DNA from: Microbacterium testaceum
Lineage (GTDB): Bacteria > Actinomycetota > Actinomycetes > Actinomycetales > Microbacteriaceae
Reading direction: 5' to 3'
NCBI RefSeq assembly: GCF_003075375.1
Contig: NZ_QDFT01000025.1
Coordinates: 4-47,491, forward strand
Length of the DNA: 47,488 nt
Below, in pieces: positions 40,271 to 47,488 of the stretch. The notes beneath the pieces were generated by a model, which was given only the letters and a program-made list of their open reading frames with translations, searched no databases and was not told the DNA's origin. Numbering within the stretch: the stretch's first letter is position 1; each line of letters starts with the position of its first letter. Made by a program: the position numbers and the translations under genes.

Positions 40271-41724
40271 CGGCTCCTCCCGACCCGCGTCGCTGGCGGG
40301 CGCTGTCCGTCATGCTGATGGGGCAGTTCGCCGCTCTGCTCGACGTCAGCGTCACCAACGTCGCCCTGCCCTCGATCGGACGCTCCACCGGCGCCGGAGC
40401 GAGCGAGCTGCAGTGGATGGTGACCGGGTACGTCCTGGCCTTCGGTCTCGTCCCCGTCATCGGCGGTCGCCTGGGCGACGGACGCGGGCGCCGGCGCGTG
40501 TTCACGATCGCCGTGCTGGGGTTCGTCCTCGCGAGCGCCGCGGTGGGCCTCGCCCCGACCCCCGAGGTGCTGATCGCCGCGCGGGTCGTCCAGGGGCTGT
40601 TCGGCGGAATGATCGGTCCGCAGGTGTCGGGCTTCATCCAGAGCGTCTTCCCGGCGGGGGAGCGGGGGCGCGCGTTCGGCCGTCTCGGTCTGACCGTGGG
40701 AGCGGGCACTGCCCTCGGCCCGGTGGTCGCAGGGCTGCTGATCGCGGCGGGCGGCGAGGACGTCGGATGGCGTCTGGTGTTCTTCATCAACGTGCCGATC
40801 GGCATCGCGGCGGTGCTGCTGGCGCGGCGCTGGGTGCCGCCCGATGCGCCGGCCGCGGCGGCGGCGGGGCGGCTCGACCTGCTCGGGGCGGCCCTTCTGG
40901 GGGCGGGGTTGTTCGGCATCCTGTTCCCGATCGTCGAGAGCGGCCAGGCGGGCGGCGCGCCGGCCCTGCTGCTTCTCGTGCCCGCGGCGATCGTGCTGGC
41001 CGGCTTCATCCGTCACGAGGCTCGGTTGACGAGGGCGGATGCCGCGCCGCTGCTCGATCTGCGCCTGTTCCGCGTGCGGTCGTTCGTGACCGGCGTCGTG
41101 TTCGCCGTCGTGTTCTTCTGCAGCAACACCGGCATCCCGCTCGTCCTGGCGCTGTACTACCAGGACGGCCTCGGCTTCTCTGCCCTGCAGTCCGCCCTCG
41201 GCGTCACGGCGTACGCGGTCGGGACCGTCTTCGGCGCGCCCCTCGCGGGTCGGTTCATCTCGCGCGTGGGGCGCCCCCTGCTGCTGGTCGCGGTCGGGGT
41301 GTTCACGCTCGTGACCGTGCTGCTCGGCGTCGTCGTGCACGCGGCACCCGACGAGACCGATCCCGCCGCGGTCATCCTGCGACTGTGCCTGCCGCTGCTG
41401 GTGCTCGGCATCGCGGGCGGTTCGATCGTCACGCCCAACCAGACGCTGACGCTGGCCGAGGTGAACCCGGTCCGCGGCGGGGTCGCCGGCGGCGTCGTGC
41501 AGACCGCCCAGCGGGTCGGGTCGTCGATCGGACAGACGGTGCTCGGCACCGCCTTCGTGCTCGTGCTGACCGGCGTCCCGCGAGCCGAGGGTCCGGGGTC
41601 GCCGGCGGCCGATCCGGGTGCTTTCAGCGCCGCGCTGACCGTCGCGCTCGCCGTGTCGGTCGTGTTCTCGGGCGCCGCCCTCGCGCTCAGCGCGATCGAG
41701 GTGCGCCGTAATCGCAGCCGGTGA
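40267..41724 (+). CDS. MFS drug-efflux transporter, DHA2 (14-TM) type
   Basis: A 485-residue major facilitator of the DHA2/EmrB-QacA type. Motif D1 is LLDVSVTNVALPSIGRS near residue 25, motif A GGRLGDGRGRRRVF near 66, motif C region GTALGPVVAGLLI near 150. Fourteen hydrophobic segments fit the family. It probably expels drugs or dyes by proton antiport. The start is taken as GTG 40267, which overlaps the stop of a 15-codon leader. Tandem repeats lie 50-190 nt upstream. The 3' end is 3 nt from the convergent zinc-ribbon gene. Confidence 0.87.
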   Translation: MTAPPDPRRWRALSVMLMGQFAALLDVSVTNVALPSIGRSTGAGASELQWMVTGYVLAFGLVPVIGGRLGDGRGRRRVFTIAVLGFVLASAAVGLAPTPEVLIAARVVQGLFGGMIGPQVSGFIQSVFPAGERGRAFGRLGLTVGAGTALGPVVAGLLIAAGGEDVGWRLVFFINVPIGIAAVLLARRWVPPDAPAAAAAGRLDLLGAALLGAGLFGILFPIVESGQAGGAPALLLLVPAAIVLAGFIRHEARLTRADAAPLLDLRLFRVRSFVTGVVFAVVFFCSNTGIPLVLALYYQDGLGFSALQSALGVTAYAVGTVFGAPLAGRFISRVGRPLLLVAVGVFTLVTVLLGVVVHAAPDETDPAAVILRLCLPLLVLGIAGGSIVTPNQTLTLAEVNPVRGGVAGGVVQTAQRVGSSIGQTVLGTAFVLVLTGVPRAEGPGSPAADPGAFSAALTVALAVSVVFSGAALALSAIEVRRNRSR

Positions 41725-41727
41725 GGC

Positions 41728-41934
41728 TCAGTCCTCGTCGTCCCAGCGCGAGTGCGGTCGATCGTCGTCGTCGTCCTCGCGGCGCGCGCGTCGCGGCGCC
41801 GACCACTCGAGCTGGAAGCCGCAGTCGCGGCACTCATCGACCGCCTCGCCCTCGTCGAGCAGGGGGTGCATCGTGATCCCGCACGCGGGGCAGATCGGCT
41901 GCCGGTCGTCGGCGGGGGCGTCGGGGTAGGTCAT
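41728..41934 (-). CDS. Small zinc-ribbon protein with acidic tail (68 aa)
   Basis: A 68-residue protein with CPACG (near residue 15) and CRDCG (near 36), spaced as a zinc ribbon, followed by a basic stretch and an Asp/Glu-rich tail (REDDDDDRPHSRWDDED). The ATG at 41934 is chosen because it follows GGAG; 12 extra codons upstream lack support. Similar small ribbons are common in actinobacteria; the function is unknown. Confidence 0.72.
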   Translation of the reverse strand: MTYPDAPADDRQPICPACGITMHPLLDEGEAVDECRDCGFQLEWSAPRRARREDDDDDRPHSRWDDED

Positions 41935-42052
41935 ATCGGCTTCGCTCCGGGCTGAGACGCCGGCGCGCACCCGCGGCCGACGCGGGATGCAACCCCCGCA
42001 CCCGCCGTCGTGTTCCCGCCGCCGGGTCGCCGCGGCCCGCTAGCGTCGGAGC

Positions 42053-42979
42053 ATGAACGCCGCCCGCCTCGGCCTCGGCCTCGCCGCCGTCGGCCGTCCC
42101 GCCTACATCACGACCGCGCGCGACGCCGACCTGGGCGACCCCGCCGGGCGGTCGATCGACGCGATGCGCACGCGGGCGCATGAGCTGCTCGACGAGGCGT
42201 GGGGTCTCGGCATCCGCTACATCGATGCGGCGCGGTCCTACGGGTACGCCGAGCAGTTCCTCGGGGCGTGGCTCGCGGCCCATCCCGAACGTCGCGGCGA
42301 CCTGACCCTCGGGTCGAAGTGGGGCTACGCGTATGTCGGCGGGTGGCGGATGGATGCCGACGTCCACGAGCGCAAAGAGCACTCGGCCGCGATGTTCGAC
42401 AGGCAGTGGCCCGAGACGCTCGACGCCCTCGGTTCGGCCCCCGACCTGTACCTTGTGCACTCCGTCACGCCCGACAGCCCCGTGCTCGCGGACGGCGTCG
42501 TGATGGCGCGCCTGCGGGCCCTGCGCGAGAGCGGGGTGACGGTGGGGCTGTCGACGAGCGGTCCCCATCAGGACGAGGTGCTGCGTACGGCCCTGGCCCT
42601 CGACGACACCCCGTTCCGCGCGGTCCAGGCGACATGGAATCTGCGCGAGTCGACCGTTTCGGACGCCCTCGCCGCGGCGCACGACGCCGGCTGGACGGTC
42701 GTGCTGAAAGAGGTGCTGGCCAACGGCGAACTGGCGACGGCAGCGCCCGGCGGCGACCTCGAGCGCGCGGCATCCGGGGTCTCTCCCGACGCCTTCGCGA
42801 TCGGGGTCGCACGCGCCCAGCCGTTCGCCGACCTGGTGCTGGTGGGGGCGACGACGCGGGAGCACCTGCGCGCCGGCGCCGCCGCCGCGGCACAGCCGAT
42901 CGATGCGGCCGTGCTCGCGGGGCTCGCGGTGGATCCGGTCGACTACTGGCGCGCGCGTTCCGCGCGGCCGTGGCGCTGA
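42053..42979 (+). CDS. Aldo/keto reductase
   Basis: A 308-residue NADPH-dependent oxidoreductase. The catalytic tetrad is complete: Asp58 and Tyr63 in IDAARSYG, Lys89 in GSKWGYA, His136 in YLVHSV. The rest of the barrel is slightly short but plausible. TAGCGT (42041-42046) lies 6 nt before the ATG, so the mRNA may be leaderless. The substrate is unknown. Confidence 0.87.
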   Translation: MNAARLGLGLAAVGRPAYITTARDADLGDPAGRSIDAMRTRAHELLDEAWGLGIRYIDAARSYGYAEQFLGAWLAAHPERRGDLTLGSKWGYAYVGGWRMDADVHERKEHSAAMFDRQWPETLDALGSAPDLYLVHSVTPDSPVLADGVVMARLRALRESGVTVGLSTSGPHQDEVLRTALALDDTPFRAVQATWNLRESTVSDALAAAHDAGWTVVLKEVLANGELATAAPGGDLERAASGVSPDAFAIGVARAQPFADLVLVGATTREHLRAGAAAAAQPIDAAVLAGLAVDPVDYWRARSARPWR

Positions 42980-43000
42980 GGGCGGTCCTCGGCTCGCGAC

Positions 43001-43384
43001 TTACGGGACGCACCTCACGTCGGCGACGGACCCCGACACGTTCGCCGACGACCCCGCAATGGCCGTGGCCAGCACCGAGCCCGACGACGAGCGCGCCTGC
43101 GCGTACCCCGCCGAGCGGGCGTTCGCGATCGATCGCACCGTGATGCCGGGCGCGTAGGTGCCGCACGTCGACCACGACACGCGCGTTCCCGACAGTCCCG
43201 AGCCGCTGTAGGCGCAGACGTTGCCGGTGGCGCAGCTGCCGACGGCGCGCTCGTTCTCGTCGGGCACGTCGATGCTCATCCCGAGCTCGGGCCAGTGGGC
43301 GTGATGGGAGTCGATGACCACGCCCCCGGGGATCTCGTCCAACGCCGCGGCGATGTCGGGGTGCAGGTCGGCGGTACCGCTCAT
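43001..43384 (-). CDS. Small Cys-containing protein, I36-inhibitor-like C-terminal half
   Basis: A 127-residue protein. The second half, SCATGNVCAYSGSGLSGTRVSW and TCGTYAPG, has the Cys-aromatic spacing seen in peptidase inhibitor family I36 proteins; this is a tentative resemblance. Such proteins are normally secreted, but no signal peptide is visible here. The N-terminal half is acidic (DIAAALDEIPGGVVIDSHHAHWPE). Its ATG overlaps the stop of the preceding gene (ATGA), so it is the last gene of the sigma-factor operon. It could be the functional target or ligand of that system. Confidence 0.55.
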   Translation of the reverse strand: MSGTADLHPDIAAALDEIPGGVVIDSHHAHWPELGMSIDVPDENERAVGSCATGNVCAYSGSGLSGTRVSWSTCGTYAPGITVRSIANARSAGYAQARSSSGSVLATAIAGSSANVSGSVADVRCVP

Positions 43385-44391
43385 CGGGGAGCATCCTCTC
43401 GGTCGCGTACGTCCCACAGGGCGTACTCGGTCAGGGACCCGGGGGGAAGGTCGAGATCGGTGTTCGCCTCGACCAGGGCCGACTCGAAACCGACGATACG
43501 GCCGGTGCCGGCCGAGATCAGAAGCGTGACATCCGCGTTCGACGGCGAGGACGGGAGGCCGCCCAGGCCGATCACCTCGCGGCCGATGCGGTCGCGGGTG
43601 GTGCCGAGCGCACGCAGGCCGGGGGCCTCGAGGACGGCCTGGAGCAGCGCGGACTGCTGGGCGTCGTCCAGCGTCCACTCGCCGAGGAGCGTGCGCGCGC
43701 CGATGATCGCGTCACCGGCGGTCAGCTCGCCCTCGGCGCCGACGGATGTGCGCAGCAGCTCCCGCATCGCGTCGGCGGTGGGGGTCGGGGGCGCGGGCGA
43801 CAGCGGTCGGAACTGGTTCTGCACGTACCGCGATTCGGCCACGACCGTGCCGGGCGCGGGTTCGCCGGCGGGGACGGTGTCGCCGTCGGCATCGGTCGCC
43901 TCGGCGGCCGTGGTGACGATCGAACCCGAGAAGTTCTCGTTCCAGCGCAGATCGACCCACTCGCGACGGAACACGGTGGCCTCGGCGCCGTCGGGTGACG
44001 CGCTGAAGTACCACCCGAGCGACAGGGAGCGGCGTTCGGCCATCACCCCGTCGTCGTCCCGCGCGAGCTGCGCCCGCGCGGCGGCGACCGCCTCGGCGGG
44101 GTCGGCCGGCGAGGAGGTGTAGACGAGGGGAGTGGGAGTGAGGGCGGATGCCGAGGGTGCCGGCATCCACAGCACTCCGGTGACGATGGTGAGGATGACG
44201 ACGACGGCGGCGGCGGCCGACGTCCACGCCAGCAGGGGGCGGCGCCGGGCGGCGGAGCGACGTCGTGCCACGGGGGGTCGCCCGACGATCTCGCGCAGAC
44301 GCCGCTCGGCGTCGAGGGGGATCGGTGCGTCGGCGGGCGTGCGCGCGGGGTCGAGGCGCCGCATGACGCGGGCGAGCTCATCGTCGTTCAT
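43381..44391 (-). CDS. Membrane-anchored partner of the ECF sigma factor (CU044_5270-like)
   Basis: A 336-residue protein with a cytoplasmic N-terminal region (RVMRRLDPARTPADAPI), one membrane span near residues 55-75 (WTSAAAAVVVILTIVTGVLWM) and a large outside domain. This is the layout of the CU044_5270 family found next to sigma factors in actinobacteria, often presumed to act as anti-sigma factors. No zinc-binding anti-sigma (ZAS) motif HxxxCxxC is seen, so the mode of sigma control is unclear. The start overlaps the sigma gene's end by 14 nt. Confidence 0.75.
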   Translation of the reverse strand: MNDDELARVMRRLDPARTPADAPIPLDAERRLREIVGRPPVARRRSAARRRPLLAWTSAAAAVVVILTIVTGVLWMPAPSASALTPTPLVYTSSPADPAEAVAAARAQLARDDDGVMAERRSLSLGWYFSASPDGAEATVFRREWVDLRWNENFSGSIVTTAAEATDADGDTVPAGEPAPGTVVAESRYVQNQFRPLSPAPPTPTADAMRELLRTSVGAEGELTAGDAIIGARTLLGEWTLDDAQQSALLQAVLEAPGLRALGTTRDRIGREVIGLGGLPSSPSNADVTLLISAGTGRIVGFESALVEANTDLDLPPGSLTEYALWDVRDREDAPR

Positions 44392-44893
44392 CGCCCACCC
44401 CCTCGGCGGGCACCGGGGCGGCCTGCAGCAGGGGGCGCAGCTTGGCCCGCGCGCGGTTGAGCCGCGTCCACACCGCGCCCGAACTCATGCCCATCACGAT
44501 GGCGACCTCGGCGGCGGGCAGCTCTTCCCAGTACGTCAGCCAGAGGATCTCGCGCTCGGCCTCGGGCAGGGCCCGCATCGCCTCGAGCAGGTCGCGGACC
44601 CGTGCCGGCTCCGACTCGCTCGCGAGGGTGCGGACGTGGTCCTCGATGTGCGTCCACAGCGCCCCCTCCCGTTCTCGTCGTCGATACTCGTTCGCGATCA
44701 GGTTGCGCGCGGTGCGGTACACCCACGGCAAGCCGAAAGGATCGCGCGGGTCGCGCTTGCGCCACGCGATCTCGAAACAGTCCATCGTGAGGTCGGCCGC
44801 GGCCTCACGGTCCGACACCCGCCGCTCGATGAAGCGGAGGACGGCATTGTGATGCTCGCGGAAGAAGGCCACGAAGTCCTGCTCGTCGGTCAC
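44378..44893 (-). CDS. ECF RNA polymerase sigma factor
   Basis: A 171-residue sigma-70-family factor with regions 2 and 4 and no region 3. Region 2 reads FFREHHNAVLRFIERRVSDREAAADLTMDCFEIAWRKR, with PWVYRTARNLIANEYRR for core binding and -10 contact. Region 4 reads LPEAEREILWLTYWEELPAAEVAIVMGMSSGAVWTRLNRARAKL, the helix-turn-helix for the -35. The GTG at 44893 is chosen because GGAG precedes it by about 10 nt and the protein then has normal length; the frame stays open up to 45112. It is co-transcribed with the two genes after it. Confidence 0.88.
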   Translation of the reverse strand: MTDEQDFVAFFREHHNAVLRFIERRVSDREAAADLTMDCFEIAWRKRDPRDPFGLPWVYRTARNLIANEYRRREREGALWTHIEDHVRTLASESEPARVRDLLEAMRALPEAEREILWLTYWEELPAAEVAIVMGMSSGAVWTRLNRARAKLRPLLQAAPVPAEGVGDERR

Positions 44894-45199
44894 GGGCGGA
44901 CGACTCCGCTCGATCGCAAGGGCTGTGTCGCGCGCGGCGGAAACCTTACGGCGGAGGCCACGGAAAAAACTTTTCGGGTCGCTGTAAGGATCGGGGCGCG
45001 GGTGACACCGCACTGATGGGGGTGGGTGTCGTCTCCGGCTTCGAGATGGCACCCATACGCCCGTCGGGAGATGTTCGGGACTGACATCGACGGGCGAGGG
45101 GGTGCACCGCATGGGGGCGGTGCACTCCCTCGGATCCTCGTCATGGCATCCAGGATGCCAGAGGGCGGCGTCGCGCCCGGATCGTCGCGAGACGCGGCG
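44894..45199. other. Intergenic region upstream of the sigma operon
   Basis: 306 nt without a convincing gene. On the minus strand GTAAGG (44944-44949) lies about 50 nt from the sigma start, and the same hexamer occurs on the plus strand at 44984-44989, so they form a divergent pair. GTAAGG could be an ECF -35-like element, which would fit autoregulation. TGGCATCC-A-GGATGCCA at 45144-45160 is a perfect palindrome of the heptamer common in this genome. Confidence 0.4.
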
Positions 45200-45592
45200 T
45201 CACTCGCCATCGACGATGAGGTTCGTGATGCGCGCCGTGGCGACGAGCCGATCCTCGTCGTCGACGACCCGCACGTCGTAGGTGGCGACGCGCCGGCCGC
45301 GGTGCGCGGGCGTGGCGACGGCGTGGATGCGCCCGTCGCGGGCGCCGCGGTGGTGGGTGATGTTCAGATCGACGCCCACGCACACCTTGCCGAGCGTCGA
45401 GGCGTGGATCATCGCCGCCCACGACCCGACCGCCTCGGCGAGCGCCGCCGTGGCGCCGCCGTGCAGGCGGCCGAGCGATTGCGTGTTACCGGTGACGGGC
45501 ATGGATGCCGACACCCCGTCGGCCGACTGCGCGGTGACGACGATGCCGAGGCGTTCGTCGAGGGCTCCGGGGACGATCGTCCAGGGGGTCAT
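45200..45592 (-). CDS. PaaI-type hotdog thioesterase
   Basis: A 130-residue acyl-CoA thioesterase of the hotdog fold. The active-site region LGRLHGGATAALAEAVGSWA contains the HGG motif, followed by VGVDLNITHHRGARDGRIHAVA, typical of the PaaI/4HBT family. It hydrolyses an acyl- or aryl-CoA. The ATG at 45592 follows AAGGAG. It is divergent from an MHS transporter with a TetR-like operator between them. The link to phenylacetate is suggested only by the family and the operator type. Confidence 0.85.
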   Translation of the reverse strand: MTPWTIVPGALDERLGIVVTAQSADGVSASMPVTGNTQSLGRLHGGATAALAEAVGSWAAMIHASTLGKVCVGVDLNITHHRGARDGRIHAVATPAHRGRRVATYDVRVVDDEDRLVATARITNLIVDGE

Positions 45593-45642
45593 GGCGGCTC
45601 CTTCCGCCGTCCTCTTGTCGGACGGGCGTACCTCTGACACTA

Positions 45643-45664
45643 TTACTGAACGCTCGGTCGGTAA
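45643..45664. promoter_or_regulatory. TetR-family operator between thioesterase and MHS transporter
   Basis: A 22-bp imperfect palindrome, TTACTGAACG/CTCGGTCGGTAA, has 8 of 11 base pairs symmetric. On the other strand it reads ACCGACCGAGCGTTCAGT, the pattern of TetR regulators of fatty or phenylacetyl-CoA metabolism. It lies 48-69 nt upstream of the transporter ATG. The TetR gene at the right end of the window is the likely regulator. Confidence 0.65.
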
Positions 45665-45711
45665 CAGGTGCCGTCGAGTTCGACCCTGCCCCACAGAACG
45701 ACGGAGTTCTC

Positions 45712-47037
45712 ATGGCCTCGCAGACAGCGGCGTCCACCCGTGCCACCACGACCGGAATCTCGCGAGAGGAACGGCGCGTGCTCGCCGGGACCCTCGTGGG
45801 CACCTCGATCGAGTGGTACGACTTCTTCATCTACGCCCAGGCGGCCGGGCTCGTGCTCGCGCCCCTGTTCCTCGCCCCTCTCGCCCAGACCGACCCGGCC
45901 ATCGCGCAGGTGCTGTCGTTCGCGACGATCGGCATCTCGTTCCTCTTCCGCCCCCTCGGCGCGATCGTGGCCGGCTATCTGGGCGACCGCCTCGGCCGCA
46001 AGAAGATGCTCGTGCTGACGCTCATCATGATGGGCGTGTCGACGGCCCTCATCGGCGTGCTGCCCACGTACGCCGCGATCGGCGTGGCGGCTCCGGTGCT
46101 GCTCATCCTGCTGCGCGTGCTGCAGGGCTTCTCGGCCGGTGGCGAATGGGGCGGCGCCGCGCTGCTCTCGGTCGAGCACGCCCCCGTCAACCGTCGCGGA
46201 TACTTCGGCGCGTACCCGCAGATCGGCGTCCCGGTCGGCATGATCCTCGCCACGGCGACGCTGTGGGTCCTCACCTCGTCGATGTCGGCCGAGGCGTTCC
46301 TGGCCTGGGGATGGCGCGTGCCGTTCCTGTTCTCGATCGTGCTGATCGTCGTCGGGTACGTCATCCGTCGCGCCGTCGAGGAGAGCCCCGTCTTCGAGGA
46401 CCTCGTGCGCCGCCGCAAGGAATCGTCCGCACCGCTCGGCCAGCTCTTCCGCAAGAACTGGCGTCAGGTCGTCCTGACCGCGCTGGTGTTCATCGGCAAC
46501 AACGCCGCCGGATACCTGCTCATCGCGTTCTTTGCCACCTACACGGTCACCGTCCTCGGGCTCGAGCGTCCCACCGTGCTGCTGGCGACGACCCTGGCAT
46601 CCTTCGGCTGGCTCGGGTTCACCCTGTGGGGCGGCCGCCTCTCAGACACCCTCGGTCGTGTGCGGACCTTCCAGCTCGGCTACCTGCTGCTGGCGATCTG
46701 GGCCGTGCCGATGTGGTTCCTCATCGATACCGGGAACATCGTCTGGTACTTCGTCGCGTTGTTCGTGATGACCCTCGGCCTGGGGCTCTCGTACGGCCCG
46801 CAGGCCGCGCTGTACGCCGAGATGTTCCCCGCCAACGTGCGCTACTCGGGCGTCTCGATCGGCTACGCGCTCGGCGCCATCCTGGGCGGCGCCTTCGCCC
46901 CCATGATCGCCGAGGCGCTGCTGCGCTCGACCGGCGCCTCATGGACCATCGGCGCCTACATCGCGGTCGCGGCCCTGGTGTCGCTCGTCGCCGTCTCGCT
47001 CATCAAAGAGCCGAAGGGCGTCGACCTGCGCGCCTGA
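45712..47037 (+). CDS. MFS transporter, metabolite:H+ symporter (MHS) family
   Basis: A 441-residue major facilitator of the MHS branch (ShiA, ProP, KgtP type). The opening GTSIEWYDFFIYAQAAGLVLAPLFL is the family signature, with motif A GYLGDRLGRKKML near residue 87 and VLQGFSAGGEWGGAALLSVE near 140. It imports an organic acid or zwitterion with protons. The pairing with a thioesterase and a TetR operator suggests uptake of an acid that is then CoA-activated; this is an inference. Confidence 0.9.
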   Translation: MASQTAASTRATTTGISREERRVLAGTLVGTSIEWYDFFIYAQAAGLVLAPLFLAPLAQTDPAIAQVLSFATIGISFLFRPLGAIVAGYLGDRLGRKKMLVLTLIMMGVSTALIGVLPTYAAIGVAAPVLLILLRVLQGFSAGGEWGGAALLSVEHAPVNRRGYFGAYPQIGVPVGMILATATLWVLTSSMSAEAFLAWGWRVPFLFSIVLIVVGYVIRRAVEESPVFEDLVRRRKESSAPLGQLFRKNWRQVVLTALVFIGNNAAGYLLIAFFATYTVTVLGLERPTVLLATTLASFGWLGFTLWGGRLSDTLGRVRTFQLGYLLLAIWAVPMWFLIDTGNIVWYFVALFVMTLGLGLSYGPQAALYAEMFPANVRYSGVSIGYALGAILGGAFAPMIAEALLRSTGASWTIGAYIAVAALVSLVAVSLIKEPKGVDLRA

Positions 47038-47051
47038 TCGGTCGCGCCCCC

Positions 47052-47078
47052 GGGGCTCCGCGCGTCGCGCGGGGCCCC
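47052..47078 (+). terminator. Hairpin terminator after the MHS transporter
   Basis: GGGGCTCCGCGCG and CGCGCGGGGCCCC pair at 12 of 13 positions with almost no spacer, so the innermost pairs form the loop. It sits between the convergent transporter and tetR genes. Confidence 0.6.
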
Positions 47079-47158
47079 TTCGCGCGTCGTGCGTGCTCTC
47101 GTGCGCCGCTTCAGGGCGAAACCGCCGGTCGTGTGATGTGGCGTCAGCGCATCCGCCG

Positions 47159-47488
47159 TCAGGACGTGCGCAGGCCGTCGAGCGCGATGCGCACGATGTC
47201 GGCGCCGAGTCGATCGCCGTCGACCCCGCCGCCGGGCCGGTACCACTCCACGACCGAGTTGATCATGCCGAACAGCAGGCGCGCGGCGACGGCGGCGTCG
47301 ACGTCGTCGCGGACCTCGCCCTCGGCCTGCGCCGCGGCGACGAGGGCCGTGACGCGATGGTCGAAGACGCGCCGGCGCTCGAGCGCAGCCTGCTCGACCG
47401 CGCTGTTGCCGCGCACGCGCAGCAGCAGGGTCACCGCGGGCAGCTGCGCGACCAGGACGTCGGTCGCGCCGGTGAGGACGAACCGCAG
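47159..47488 (-). CDS. TetR-family regulator, C-terminal part
   Basis: The gene runs off the right edge; about 109 codons of the ligand-binding domain are visible and the DNA-binding N terminus is missing. The visible part (RVRGNSAVEQAALERRRVFDHRVTALV, then GMINSVVEWYRPGGGVDGDRLG near the end) matches the C-terminal domain of KstR2/FadR-like TetR regulators, in which GxxNWxxxWYRPxG is typical. It probably binds an acyl-CoA. The frame is open up to the last base (47488). Confidence 0.82.
   Translation of the reverse strand: MRFVLTGATDVLVAQLPAVTLLLRVRGNSAVEQAALERRRVFDHRVTALVAAAQAEGEVRDDVDAAVAARLLFGMINSVVEWYRPGGGVDGDRLGADIVRIALDGLRTS

Overview
The window is high-G+C DNA from an actinobacterium, most likely a Microbacterium-like member of the Microbacteriaceae. 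This is inferred from the G+C-rich codon use, the menaquinone pathway genes, a small DUF7882-type protein, several promoters whose -10 box sits 6-8 nt from the start codon, and the very frequent heptamer GGATGCC/GGCATCC. No database search was possible; family names rest on motifs and remembered family sequences.

Layout. 1-2.9 kb: 3' end of menG, a long-chain polyprenyl diphosphate synthase and an FprA-type ferredoxin-NADP reductase; a 17-nt poly-C tract separates the last two. 3.0-7.4 kb: an LpqY-SugABC-type sugar importer (lipoprotein, two permeases, ATPase) in one tight operon. 7.4-11.5 kb: a DAACS-family symporter with atypical motifs, an acyl-CoA synthetase, two very small proteins and YajQ. 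11.6-15.6 kb: a MalEFG-type importer without its own ATPase, under a LacI-type operator. 15.7-17.3 kb: an FBP-domain protein, a PfkB kinase and tRNA-Tyr with a perfect 40-bp palindromic terminator. 17.3-18.7 kb: a hypothetical gene, the DUF7882 gene and a MarR-type regulator that share TTCAC/GTGAA sites. 18.6-23.6 kb: an AztABCD-type zinc importer with a divergent Zur-like box and two AztD-like lipoproteins on either side of the solute-binding protein. 23.8-28.3 kb: a LysR regulator divergent from putA. 28.3-31.4 kb: a pyridoxamine-oxidase-fold protein divergent from a MocR regulator, then a MerR regulator.

31.4-33.1 kb is an accessory-looking, less G+C-rich island with an unrecognised protein and a DUF4304-like protein. 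33.3-37.3 kb holds a PYROXD2-like oxidoreductase, an inositol monophosphatase-family enzyme and an M23 peptidase. tRNA-Thr and tRNA-Met follow. After them, at 37.68-38.36 kb, is the most unusual feature: a higher-order array of GTGCAC-centred repeats built from two unit types of about 80 and 40 bp, in the order A-(B-B*-A)-(B-B*-A)-(B4-B*-A). It runs up to the 3' end of a PLP-dependent decarboxylase gene. A second, different tandem repeat lies at 40.03-40.17 kb, before an MFS efflux gene that appears to be coupled to a 15-codon leader peptide.

41.7-47.5 kb: a small zinc-ribbon protein, an aldo/keto reductase, an ECF sigma factor operon with a membrane-anchored partner and a small Cys-containing protein, a PaaI-type thioesterase divergent from an MHS-family transporter across a TetR-like operator, and the 3' part of a TetR regulator cut by the window edge.

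The strongest leads for something undescribed are the GTGCAC array, the duplicated AztD arrangement, and the leader-peptide and repeat arrangement in front of the MFS gene. No prophage, transposase, integrase or CRISPR-cas genes were seen.
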